From NCBI GenBank assembly GCA_045568635.1, contig JBJLAO010000003.1:62001-126000 (forward strand): a stretch of DNA of 64,000 nt, in the 5' to 3' direction. This document shows positions 1 through 7,537 of this stretch, in pieces; the stretch's first letter is position 1; every line of letters begins with the position of its first letter. A program made the translations under genes and the position numbers. Origin of the DNA: MedAcidi-G1 sp000817085. Lineage in GTDB: Bacteria > Actinomycetota > Acidimicrobiia > Acidimicrobiales > MedAcidi-G1. The notes under the pieces are model-generated. The model had not been told where the DNA came from and searched no databases. It was given only the letters and a program-made list of their open reading frames with translations.

Positions 1-421
1 TCAATGCTGCTCTTGTGCAACGCATTGTTCCATTTAGTGTCACGTCGATGACTCGCGACCATTCTTCATCATCCATTTCAACTAGCAAGCTTTGAGCTCC
101 TAAACCTGCGTTGTTGATTAAGACATCGATTTTTTCATATTCTTCTATCGTTTTGTCGAACAAATTCTGCACTTGTTCTTCTTTCGTTACATCACACACA
201 ATTGAAAGAGGTGCCTCTCCATTGATCTGGCCCAATGCATCACAGGTATCTTCAAGTCTTTTTTCATGAACATCGGAAATAATTACGGTAGCTCCTTCTT
301 CAATGCAGCGTCGTGCCACTGCAGAACCAATTCCAGTTCCCGCAGCAGCGGTTACAACCACTACCTTCTCTTCTAAGAGGCTGTGGCCTTCGACATAATT
401 TGGAGGAGTTTTAGTTGCCAT
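1..421 (-). CDS. Short-chain dehydrogenase/reductase, 3' part cut off by window edge
   Basis: The reading frame starts at the ATG complementary to 419-421 and runs off the left edge, leaving about 140 residues. Seen: an N-terminal Rossmann glycine motif (TAAAGTGIGSAVARRC), an NNAG motif (VLINNAGLG) and the WSRVIDVTLNGTM segment typical of classical SDRs. The catalytic Tyr-x3-Lys lies outside the window. It is probably an NAD(P)-dependent oxidoreductase acting on an acyl-CoA or other alcohol/ketone; the substrate cannot be told. It follows another SDR on the same strand after 18 bases, so the two are probably one operon. Confidence 0.85.
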   Translation of the reverse strand, partial: MATKTPPNYVEGHSLLEEKVVVVTAAAGTGIGSAVARRCIEEGATVIISDVHEKRLEDTCDALGQINGEAPLSIVCDVTKEEQVQNLFDKTIEEYEKIDVLINNAGLGAQSLLVEMDDEEWSRVIDVTLNGTMRCTRAAL

Positions 422-439
422 AATCAGATCCTAGATCAA

Positions 440-1354
440 CTAGGCATTGCCCTGTTCTGTCTTTTCAGCCATTTCTTTCATCCGTCGCTCTAAATCTGCA
501 AACAATGGGAGTTCTTCGACACCTATATCTGAATCTAATCTTTCGACAATCTCATCGAATGAAAAGGCTTCTCCGTCGTTAGCAGTCATTTCCCTTACTT
601 CAGCAGGTTGGTTCCATACAGCTATTCGCTTTCCTGTGCATGTATATATTTGTGCTGTTATATCTTTGGCTGCGTCTGACAGTAAAAATGCCGCTAATGG
701 TGCAATATCTTCTGGTGCTCCTGCTTCTATTTCAAAAGGAACGTTTTCTGACATTCGGGTCATTGCAGCGGGCGCTATACAGTTTGCATTCACCCCATAT
801 CTCTTTAGAGCAAAAGCTGCGCTTTTTGTAAGAGATATGACTCCGCCTTTTGCAGCTGAATAGTTTGGTTGTGCTGTTGAAGCAACAAAAGCTCCTGAGG
901 TGAAGCCAAGGATGCTTCCCCCTCCTTCTTGTTTACGCATTACGGCAGAGGCTGCTCTGTAAACATTGAAGTGACCTCTGAGATGAACTCTCACGACATC
1001 ATCGAATTCTTCATCCGTCATATTAAATAACATTCTTTCGCGCAGAATTCCTGCAGCGCATGCTACTCCGTCAATTCGTCCCCATGCTTCGATCGCAGTT
1101 TCAACTATGCGTTGGCCTACTTCTGATTCTGAAACATCGCCAGCCACAGCAATTGCATTTCCGCCTAATTCCTTAATTTGGTTTACGACTTCATCGGCTA
1201 CAGCACTTGAAGGAGCAGAACCGTCTAGTTCTACCCCATAGTCAGCAACAACTACGTTTGCTCCTTCTTCAGCGCATAGAATCGCGACAGCACGTCCGAT
1301 TCCATTTCCGGCTCCTGTTACTGCAATGTTTTTACCTGAAAGATGCCCAGCCAC
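440..1354 (-). CDS. Short-chain dehydrogenase/reductase (SDR), 304 aa
   Basis: Classical SDR fold. A TGAGNGIG cofactor motif sits near residues 13-20, and the catalytic YSAAK motif follows a Ser in GFTSGAF. The protein is longer than the usual 250 residues because of an acidic C-terminal extension (about residues 245-304) after the point where most SDRs end. The early part (VVVADYG followed by an insertion) resembles actinobacterial SDRs annotated as hydroxyacyl-CoA dehydrogenases; that is family inference and the substrate is unknown. The start is GTG with AAGGAGA about 5 bases upstream. The gene is divergent from the epimerase-like gene at 1435, and their promoters share roughly 80 bases. 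Confidence 0.85.
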   Translation of the reverse strand: MAGHLSGKNIAVTGAGNGIGRAVAILCAEEGANVVVADYGVELDGSAPSSAVADEVVNQIKELGGNAIAVAGDVSESEVGQRIVETAIEAWGRIDGVACAAGILRERMLFNMTDEEFDDVVRVHLRGHFNVYRAASAVMRKQEGGGSILGFTSGAFVASTAQPNYSAAKGGVISLTKSAAFALKRYGVNANCIAPAAMTRMSENVPFEIEAGAPEDIAPLAAFLLSDAAKDITAQIYTCTGKRIAVWNQPAEVREMTANDGEAFSFDEIVERLDSDIGVEELPLFADLERRMKEMAEKTEQGNA

Positions 1355-1434
1355 TTTTTCTCCTTAATATATTTTTTATCAAAAGTTATGCGGCGACACT
1401 ATCGGAGGTCGCCCAATCGGCCTATCGTCGGAGA

Positions 1435-2343
1435 ATGCTATCAGATAAAAAAATCCTCATTACAGGTGCAACTGGCCAAATCGGCTTTCCGGTAGCTCGT
1501 TTCTTAGCGGAAAAAAATGAAGTTTGGGGAGTTGCCCGGTTTACTGATGAACAGAACAAACAACATCTAGAGAGACTAGGCGTAAGCACTTTTACTCTCG
1601 ATTTAAATTCTAATGACTACGGAACCCTCCCAACCGATTTCGATCATGTAGTACATTTTGCAGTTTTTCAGGGTCCAGTAGCTGATTACGATCTGGCAAT
1701 TTCGAATAATGCTGAAGCAACAGGAATCTTGATGCAACATTGTCGCAGCGCTAAGTCCGTGCTGATAGCTTCAACCAACTCCGTTTACAAACCTAACGAA
1801 AACCCTTGGCATCTATACAGTGAAAGCGATCCTCTGGGTGATTCAATTGTTACCCACTCTCCTACCTATGGGATCTCTAAAATAAGCCAAGAAGCTGTTG
1901 CTAGGACCATGTCTAGAGTTCTTGACCTACCTACTACTATCGCTAGAATTAATGCAAGCTATGGCGATAATGGAGGCCTTCCAAAGTACCACTGTGCAGC
2001 AATAGCAGCTGATAAGCCGATAACGCTCAGAGACTCAGCCCCGTCCCCTTATAGCCCCATCCATGAGACAGATCTCGCTCAGCAGGTCTCGCATCTTCTT
2101 GACGCTGCTTCAACTCCCGCTACCATCGTGAACTGGTGTGGAGACGAAGTTGTAACTGCTGAAGACTGGTGCACTTTTTTCGGTTCTCTCTTAGGTAAAA
2201 CCCCACAACTCCTATACGAAAATGTGCCTGGTAGTCAATCAGGAGGTGCAGCAGATCCAAGTTTCAGAAAATCTATCACCGGGCCATGTAAAATTTCTTG
2301 GATGGATGGAATGGCAACCTTTACAGAACATCATGTCAAATAA
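1435..2343 (+). CDS. NAD-dependent epimerase/dehydratase family protein
   Basis: Extended SDR of about 302 residues. The N-terminus has the Rossmann motif GATGQIGFPVARFL, and the active site has a Tyr-x3-Lys-like YGISKISQE after a Ser/Thr-rich strand (IASTNSVYKP). The reading frame is open further upstream, but that part would overlap the divergent SDR and has no dehydrogenase features. The ATG at 1435, just before LSDKKILITGATG, is therefore preferred. The family acts on nucleotide sugars or related carbonyl substrates; this member cannot be assigned further. It is followed by a SnoaL-like protein on the same strand. Confidence 0.8.
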   Translation: MLSDKKILITGATGQIGFPVARFLAEKNEVWGVARFTDEQNKQHLERLGVSTFTLDLNSNDYGTLPTDFDHVVHFAVFQGPVADYDLAISNNAEATGILMQHCRSAKSVLIASTNSVYKPNENPWHLYSESDPLGDSIVTHSPTYGISKISQEAVARTMSRVLDLPTTIARINASYGDNGGLPKYHCAAIAADKPITLRDSAPSPYSPIHETDLAQQVSHLLDAASTPATIVNWCGDEVVTAEDWCTFFGSLLGKTPQLLYENVPGSQSGGAADPSFRKSITGPCKISWMDGMATFTEHHVK

Positions 2344-2415
2344 GTTTTACTGCTATAACAGTTAAAGGCTTTAAGTTTCTCAAGGGTTTTAATTCCGTGA
2401 TTGGAAAGCAGTCTT

Positions 2416-2871
2416 ATGGACATTCAACATGTTGTTGACAAAATTGAGATAACAGATTTTTTTTCGCGCTATGCGCGTGCTGTGGATACTAGAGATTGGG
2501 ATCTTTATAGAACCTTGTTTACAACAGATGCACACATCGATTACTCATCATCGGGTGGCTCAGTTGGCGATTTAGAGGAAACTGTTTCTTTTTTATCAAA
2601 AGCTTTAGACATGTTTGAAATGTCTCAACATCTCGTCACCAACATCGAAGTGTTAAAGAAAGAAGAAAACGAAGCTGATGTTCTTGCACTTTTCAATAAT
2701 CCAATGCGTTTAAAAGGGGGAGAAATTTGGTTTGTAGGTGGAAAATATAGACATGAACTGATCCGATCAGACTCAGGTTGGAAAAGTAGAAAACTTGTCG
2801 AAGAAACTCTTTGGTTTGATAGATCTCCTTTCGGTGATCTAGCTAAAGACACCCCAGAAGAAAAGGAATGA
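2416..2871 (+). CDS. SnoaL-like (NTF2-fold) protein
   Basis: About 151 residues with the alpha/beta cone layout of the SnoaL-like superfamily: an N-terminal helix ITDFFSRYARAVDTRDWDLYRTLFTTDAHIDY, then strands ending in GGKYRHELIRSDSGWKSRKL. Family members are small ketosteroid isomerase-like enzymes, dehydratases or ligand binders; the substrate is unknown. A TTG at 2401 is in frame, but the ATG at 2416 has GGAAAG (2403-2408) seven bases upstream and is the better start. The NUDIX gene begins 6 bases after the stop, so the two are probably co-transcribed. Confidence 0.75.
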   Translation: MDIQHVVDKIEITDFFSRYARAVDTRDWDLYRTLFTTDAHIDYSSSGGSVGDLEETVSFLSKALDMFEMSQHLVTNIEVLKKEENEADVLALFNNPMRLKGGEIWFVGGKYRHELIRSDSGWKSRKLVEETLWFDRSPFGDLAKDTPEEKE

Positions 2872-2877
2872 TTTTCA

Positions 2878-3618
2878 TTGATAAATAATCGTGATGAAAG
2901 TCGTTACAAAAAATGGGAATCAGAGCACGAGGAGCGAGGAACGAGTGATCTGATACCCGCTGCAACTGTCGTAATAATGAGAGATTCAAAATCCGGTATT
3001 GAACTTTTAATGCTTCGAAAGAATTCCAAAGTTGCTTTTGGAGGTATGTGGGTTTTCCCTGGAGGTAAAATTGATGAAAATGACAAGGTTATTGATTCTG
3101 ATGGATCTCTTGATGAATTGGCAACGGCAACGAATGCTGCTGCAAGAGAAACTTTCGAAGAGGCGGCAATTTCTGTTTCTCAAGAAAACTTGTTTTGGTT
3201 TTCGCACTGGGTTCCACCAGCTATAACTCCTAAAAGATTTTCTACATACTTTTTTGCAACGAAATTAGTGGACGGTGATGAAGTCACTATTGATGATTCT
3301 GAAATCATTGAACACAATTGGTTCCGCCCTCATGAAGCCATCAGTTTGCGTGACGCCGGTGAGATAGAACTAGCTCCACCCACGTGGGTGACCTTAAATC
3401 GTCTTATTTCTTTTGCAAATGTTGAAGATGCTCTAAATGACCTTGATGATAAGGATCCAATGTTCTATGAAACGCACATAGCTCAATCAACGAAAGGGCC
3501 AGTAGCAATGTGGTTTGGGGATGCAGGCTATGAAAAAACCGATCCCGACATGTCCGGAAAACGCCATAGGCTGACGATGACTACAGATGGTTACTACTTT
3601 GAACAATCAAATAGCTAG
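2878..3618 (+). CDS. NUDIX hydrolase, NUDT19-like, 246 aa
   Basis: An N-terminal NUDIX fold (PAATVVIMRD, then LMLRKN and GGMWVFPGGKID) is followed by a long insertion before the glutamates of the box (AAARETFEEAAI). That split box is typical of the NUDT7/8/19 branch, which hydrolyses CoA or acyl-CoA diphosphates. CoA-related hydrolysis is therefore a family-based guess and fits the acyl-CoA genes nearby. The C-terminal 70 residues are less recognisable (HIAQSTKGPVAMWFGDAGYE). The start is a TTG with AAAGGA about 10 bases upstream; no better ATG is available. Confidence 0.8.
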   Translation: MINNRDESRYKKWESEHEERGTSDLIPAATVVIMRDSKSGIELLMLRKNSKVAFGGMWVFPGGKIDENDKVIDSDGSLDELATATNAAARETFEEAAISVSQENLFWFSHWVPPAITPKRFSTYFFATKLVDGDEVTIDDSEIIEHNWFRPHEAISLRDAGEIELAPPTWVTLNRLISFANVEDALNDLDDKDPMFYETHIAQSTKGPVAMWFGDAGYEKTDPDMSGKRHRLTMTTDGYYFEQSNS

Positions 3619-3627
3619 CCTCTCACC

Positions 3628-3633
3628 TAATAT
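3628..3633 (+). promoter_or_regulatory. Probable -10 box of a leaderless P-type ATPase transcript
   Basis: TAATAT lies six bases before the ATG at 3640, and there is no Shine-Dalgarno sequence. This spacing (-10 box, six bases, start codon) is the known signature of leaderless genes in Actinobacteria. No good -35 box is seen. Mapping the 5' end of the transcript would decide it. Confidence 0.4.
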
Positions 3634-3639
3634 TTATAT

Positions 3640-5958
3640 ATGAGTGCTAATAACTATCTAGAGACCCCAAAAGGCCTAACAGAGACCGAAGTTGCCGAAC
3701 GGATAGAAAAAGGTCAGGTAAACAATGTTCCTGATGCTCCTGTTCGTACTACTAAGCAAATCTTGAGAGCAAATGTTTTAACTCCGGTCAATGGGATTAT
3801 GGGGACCCTGCTCATTCTCATATTGGTAGCGGGTTTCCCGGGAGACGCTTTATTTGCAGGAGTAATTTTTTCTAACAGTATCATTGGAATTTTTCAGGAA
3901 TTAAAAGCTCGAAAGACTCTGACGGAGTTAGCCGTTTTATCAGCTCCTAAAGCGCGCGTAATTCGTGAAGGAATTACTAAGGAAATTAATATTTCTGAAG
4001 TCGTACTTGATGATCTAATTGAGATTCAACCAGGTGACCAAATAGTTGTGGATGGTCAATTAACACATTCTGCTGGTTTAGAAGTCGATGAGTCTCTGCT
4101 AACTGGCGAATCTGAACCGGTCGAAAAAAACATATCAGACGAAGTTTTATCTGGAAGTTTTGTGTCAGCTGGTTTCGCCCATTATAGGGCTACACGTATA
4201 GGCGTTGATTCGTATGCAGTTGCTTTGGCTGAAGAAGCACGGCGTTTCAGACTCGTCGATAGCGACTTACGTTCCGGGGTGGACACAATACTGCGTTGGT
4301 TAATTATAATTATTCCTCCTTCTGTAGGACTCTTACTTCTTAGACTTTTAGCCACTGAAGATCTGTGGGAAGAGGCTTTACGTGGAACTGTGGCGTCAGC
4401 GGTTGCAATGGTCCCCGACGGACTTGTTCTACTTACAAGTCTTTCCTTTATAACTGGTGTGGTCGCTTTGGCTAGGCATCGAGCGTTGTGCAAAGAGCTT
4501 GCCTCGGTTGAAATGCTGGCTCGTGTCGATGTTTTATGTCTAGACAAGACAGGAACTATAACAACAGGAAAAATTTCCTATACAGGGTTTGAAACTCTCG
4601 ATGGAACCGACCCCTCTGATGCACTTGGAGCGATGGTGGCCGCCGACCCTTCACCTAACGCAACACTTGCTGCTCTAGGTGAACACTTTCGCGACCCTGA
4701 ATGGCAATTGATTGACTCAATAGCATTTTCCTCAATGCGCAAATGGGCTATGTGTGACTTCGGCGAGAATGGATTATTTTATTTGGGGGCACCTGAAATC
4801 CTTCTCAGAGAAGATGATCAAACAAATCGTGACCGCGTGGAAACTCTTGCGAATGAAGGGAAGCGAATTTTAGTTCTTACTCGATCAGAAAGTCCCACTA
4901 GCAAAACAGATGAACTGCCAACGAGTCGTACCCAAGTTTGCCTAATCTTTCTTGAGGATACTTTACGAGAAGATGCGCATGAGATCTTCAGCTACCTTCA
5001 GGGTCAAGGCATTCAATTAAAAGTTATTTCTGGTGATCACCCTGCGACAGTTGCTGCTGTAGCTAAAAAAGCTGGTATCTCAACTAATGCCGAAGTTTTA
5101 GACGCCAGAGAATTATCAGAAAATCAAAACATAGATGAAATAATTGAAAATACATCGATTTTTGGACGTGTCACACCTCACCAGAAAAGAGCAATGGTCT
5201 CGTCACTTCAAAGTAAGGGTCACACCGTTGCCATGACCGGAGATGGTGTCAACGATGTTCTTGCTCTGAAGGATTCTGATATGGGTATAGCGATGGGGTC
5301 AGGAAGTTCGGCTAGTAGGGCTGTCGCTCAGTTGGTTTTGCTTGATAATCAGTTCAAAATATTACCGCGCGTCCTTAAAGAAGGACGAAGGGTGATCAAT
5401 AACATAGAGAGGGTTTCTAATCTTTTCATAACAAAAGCAACTTACGCCGTTTTATTAACAGCGCTCGTAGGAATACTAGGTGTCCCTTTCCCTTTTCGAC
5501 CAAAGCAATTAACGCTTATAGGGACTTTTTCTATAGGTCTCCCTGGTTTCTTCTTAGCTTTAGCTCCTGACAGCTCGCTGGTTAAACCAGGTTTTCTAAA
5601 AAGGGTTCTTCGTTATTCAATCCCTGCTGGAATTTCCGCTGCAATCGCAACTTTTGCCTGTTACGAGACTGTTAGACGTTCGGATGTTTTGTTGATCGAA
5701 GCCAGAACTGCTGCAACAGCGACTCTTCTATGCCTTGGTCTCGGAATTCTTATAGTTGTAAGTAGACCTATAAAACCGTGGAAATTATTTTTAGCAGCTT
5801 TTATGGGCTTGTCTTACGTATCTGTTCTTTTGAGTGAGTTTGGCCGTGACTACTTTGAGTTAGTTCATCTATCGGGTGGCGCATGGTTAACTACAGGAAT
5901 TTGTGTTGCTATTGGAATCTTGCCAATATTTCTGTCAGCTCGCCTCAATAAAGACTAA
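3640..5958 (+). CDS. P-type cation-transporting ATPase, CtpE-like
   Basis: 772 residues, an inner-membrane ion pump. Visible motifs are TGES at 155-158 (actuator domain), the phosphorylated Asp302 in DKTGTITTGK, and TGDGVND with Asp535 and Asp539 (hinge). Membrane helices flank residues 45-80, 220-275 and 590-765. The segment after the hinge motif (VLALKDSDMGIAMGSGS) and the overall layout resemble mycobacterial CtpE, which is linked to calcium uptake. There is no N-terminal CxxC heavy-metal domain, so a copper/zinc pump is unlikely. The ion is an inference. The gene converges on the WhiB gene, with 10 bases between the stops. Confidence 0.85.
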   Translation: MSANNYLETPKGLTETEVAERIEKGQVNNVPDAPVRTTKQILRANVLTPVNGIMGTLLILILVAGFPGDALFAGVIFSNSIIGIFQELKARKTLTELAVLSAPKARVIREGITKEINISEVVLDDLIEIQPGDQIVVDGQLTHSAGLEVDESLLTGESEPVEKNISDEVLSGSFVSAGFAHYRATRIGVDSYAVALAEEARRFRLVDSDLRSGVDTILRWLIIIIPPSVGLLLLRLLATEDLWEEALRGTVASAVAMVPDGLVLLTSLSFITGVVALARHRALCKELASVEMLARVDVLCLDKTGTITTGKISYTGFETLDGTDPSDALGAMVAADPSPNATLAALGEHFRDPEWQLIDSIAFSSMRKWAMCDFGENGLFYLGAPEILLREDDQTNRDRVETLANEGKRILVLTRSESPTSKTDELPTSRTQVCLIFLEDTLREDAHEIFSYLQGQGIQLKVISGDHPATVAAVAKKAGISTNAEVLDARELSENQNIDEIIENTSIFGRVTPHQKRAMVSSLQSKGHTVAMTGDGVNDVLALKDSDMGIAMGSGSSASRAVAQLVLLDNQFKILPRVLKEGRRVINNIERVSNLFITKATYAVLLTALVGILGVPFPFRPKQLTLIGTFSIGLPGFFLALAPDSSLVKPGFLKRVLRYSIPAGISAAIATFACYETVRRSDVLLIEARTAATATLLCLGLGILIVVSRPIKPWKLFLAAFMGLSYVSVLLSEFGRDYFELVHLSGGAWLTTGICVAIGILPIFLSARLNKD

Positions 5959-5968
5959 CTTTGTTTGT

Positions 5969-6319
5969 TTAACGTCCCGCTGCCGTGGCTGCAGCTAAAG
6001 CAGCAGCGGCTCTGTCAGCAGCTACCTGCCTGCGCCCTATTATCGGTGTGGTTGGTGCAAATCCTGCAGTGGCTCTCTCTGCTTCTGATTCACCACCCCA
6101 AAAACCCAGCTCTCTGTTGTCACGAGCATATTGTTTACAATCGACTTGTACTTCACAATCGGCACATATCTCCTTAGCTTTTGCTTCACGCCTGACTCTT
6201 GCTTCAGGTCTTTCGGCAAATGGTGCAAAGAACAAACTGCTCTCACCTTGGCACAAGGCATCTTTCATCCAAATTAGAACTCTTGAATCAATAAAAAAGT
6301 TCGTTGCTATATCAGTCAT
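5969..6319 (-). CDS. WhiB-family iron-sulfur transcriptional regulator
   Basis: 116 residues. The four cluster ligands are Cys23, Cys52, Cys55 and Cys61 (C-x28-CxxC-x5-C), followed by GFWGGES at 72-78, the glycine/tryptophan turn of Wbl proteins, and a basic C-terminal part (GRRQVAADR). Wbl proteins carry a 4Fe-4S cluster, bind the principal sigma factor and are confined to Actinobacteria and their phages. That makes this the best taxonomic marker in the window. The C-terminal tail is alanine-rich (RAAAALAAATAAGR). The ATG has a strong GGAGGA about 10 bases upstream. Which of the WhiB classes it belongs to cannot be settled by eye. Confidence 0.92.
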   Translation of the reverse strand: MTDIATNFFIDSRVLIWMKDALCQGESSLFFAPFAERPEARVRREAKAKEICADCEVQVDCKQYARDNRELGFWGGESEAERATAGFAPTTPIIGRRQVAADRAAAALAAATAAGR

Positions 6320-6347
6320 GCAGACCGGCCCTCCTCCGTTCTACTCT

Positions 6348-6366
6348 TCGGAGTTTTACTCCGAGC
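6348..6366 (-). promoter_or_regulatory. Short hairpin in the WhiB leader region
   Basis: CGGAG and CTCCG (6350-6354 and 6360-6364) form a stem that can be extended by a T-A and a wobble pair around a 5-base loop. It lies about 29 bases upstream of the WhiB start, just before its Shine-Dalgarno sequence. There is no T run, so it is not a terminator in that form. It could be an operator or an mRNA structure. Confidence 0.3.
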
Positions 6367-6476
6367 GCGCGACCTTAGGTAATACAAACTGTTTTGAACA
6401 GAGATTTTTAATAATAATTAAAGAACGACCTATCTGTAAAAAAGATTACTTCTTCATTAATAACCACCATTTCCTG

Positions 6477-6500
6477 CTTTCACCTGACATCAGGTGAAAG
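6477..6500. promoter_or_regulatory. Perfect 10-bp inverted repeat, candidate operator
   Basis: CTTTCACCTG (6477-6486) and CAGGTGAAAG (6491-6500) are perfect inverted arms around ACAT, ending 18 bases before the ATG of the hydratase-like gene at 6519. Neither strand has a T run after it, so a repressor site (for example of a TetR-type acyl-CoA sensor) is more likely than a terminator. The rest of the 199-base spacer 6320-6518 holds the WhiB leader; I see no gene in it. Confidence 0.45.
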
Positions 6501-6518
6501 TCGTGTCATAGTCTGTAG

Positions 6519-7529
6519 ATGAATAGTGAAGCACCCAACAGTGAGAAAGTTTCCGGGACTTACTTTGATGATTTGAAGGTGGGGCTGATTCTTCCTCCTT
6601 CTCCTGATCTAACTATTACATCGGGGGAAATCGCTATGTATCAGTCAATTTGTGGAGACCCTCTATCTACCTCTCTCAGTCTTCCACTAGCCAAGAAAGT
6701 AACCGGGGTGTCAAAACGTGTTGTAAACCCTGGGTTGATAATGCATTTTTCAATTGGACAAAGCACGGTTGCTACAAGACGGGTAATAGCAAATCTTTTC
6801 TATCGCGGAGTTTATTTCAAAAGACCCGTCTTCGAAGGGGAGACTCTCCATACCGAAGTGGTAATTAAAGGTTTAAAAGATTTAAGTCTAAGGAAAGACC
6901 GCCCGCCAAGGGGACTTGCACTGCTTGGTATAACAACCACTTGTGTAGATGATGGTTCGGTCGTGGTTGATTACGAACGGTGTGCGATGCTCAAGTCGCG
7001 CGATCCTAACAACCTCCCCGGACACAGCGATGATCTCGGCTCAGTAGAAACGGAAATTGTTTTGGATAACTGGGAGTCTTCAGTTCCCGATTCTTGGGAT
7101 GTCTCATTTATGAGTGTAGAAAATCAAGAAAATTGGTTCATTGGAGAGAAGAAAACAGATGAACTTTGCGACACCGTGAGTAGTGCTATGGAGCTCGTCC
7201 GTCTAACCCAAAACCAGGCCCCTGTTCATCGTGACGCGAGCACGTCACCAAGCGCCGAAAGACTTGTATATGGGGGACATACTATAGGCCTCGCTCAAGC
7301 GTCTCTGAACCGACTCATGCCAGGAAATGCAACTATTTTAGGTTGGCAATCCTGCGACCACTTAGGGCCCGTACACGAGGGGGATGTTTTGTCTTTTCAA
7401 CACACTCTCCTAGACCAGAAAACATTAACTAATGGAAAAATTAGTGCAATAAAAACAGAGGTCTCCTCTATTAAAGGTTCTGAAATATCAAATGTTCTCG
7501 ATTGGAGACTCGTAATTTTTGGAGCTTAG
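6519..7529 (+). CDS. Double-hotdog MaoC-like hydratase, mesaconyl-CoA hydratase-like
   Basis: 336 residues with two MaoC-like hotdog halves. The N-terminal half (GTYFDDLKVGLIL, ITSGEIAMYQSICGD, a NLFYRGVYFKRPVFEGETL strand) and the C-terminal half (RLVYGGHTIGLAQA, HLGPVHEGDVLSF) follow the layout I recall for Chloroflexus mesaconyl-C1-CoA hydratase (Mch), including YGGH-I-LA in the second half. Mch interconverts beta-methylmalyl-CoA and mesaconyl-CoA. The gene converges on an Mct-like CoA transferase 8 bases away, the enzyme that uses mesaconyl-CoA, which strengthens the call. It could instead act on mesaconyl-C4-CoA (Meh role) or another enoyl-CoA. No Shine-Dalgarno sequence is evident; a TAGTCT at 6509 may be a -10 box. 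Confidence 0.7.
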   Translation: MNSEAPNSEKVSGTYFDDLKVGLILPPSPDLTITSGEIAMYQSICGDPLSTSLSLPLAKKVTGVSKRVVNPGLIMHFSIGQSTVATRRVIANLFYRGVYFKRPVFEGETLHTEVVIKGLKDLSLRKDRPPRGLALLGITTTCVDDGSVVVDYERCAMLKSRDPNNLPGHSDDLGSVETEIVLDNWESSVPDSWDVSFMSVENQENWFIGEKKTDELCDTVSSAMELVRLTQNQAPVHRDASTSPSAERLVYGGHTIGLAQASLNRLMPGNATILGWQSCDHLGPVHEGDVLSFQHTLLDQKTLTNGKISAIKTEVSSIKGSEISNVLDWRLVIFGA

Positions 7530-7537
7530 GTAATCAT

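Noticed and set aside
1207..1434. N-terminal extension of the epimerase-like protein
   Set aside because: The extra residues are low-complexity and antisense to the SDR start. The Rossmann motif begins right after the ATG at 1435.
5985..6497. Plus-strand frame of 170 residues across the WhiB gene
   Set aside because: It lies antisense to the well-supported WhiB protein and has no family likeness.
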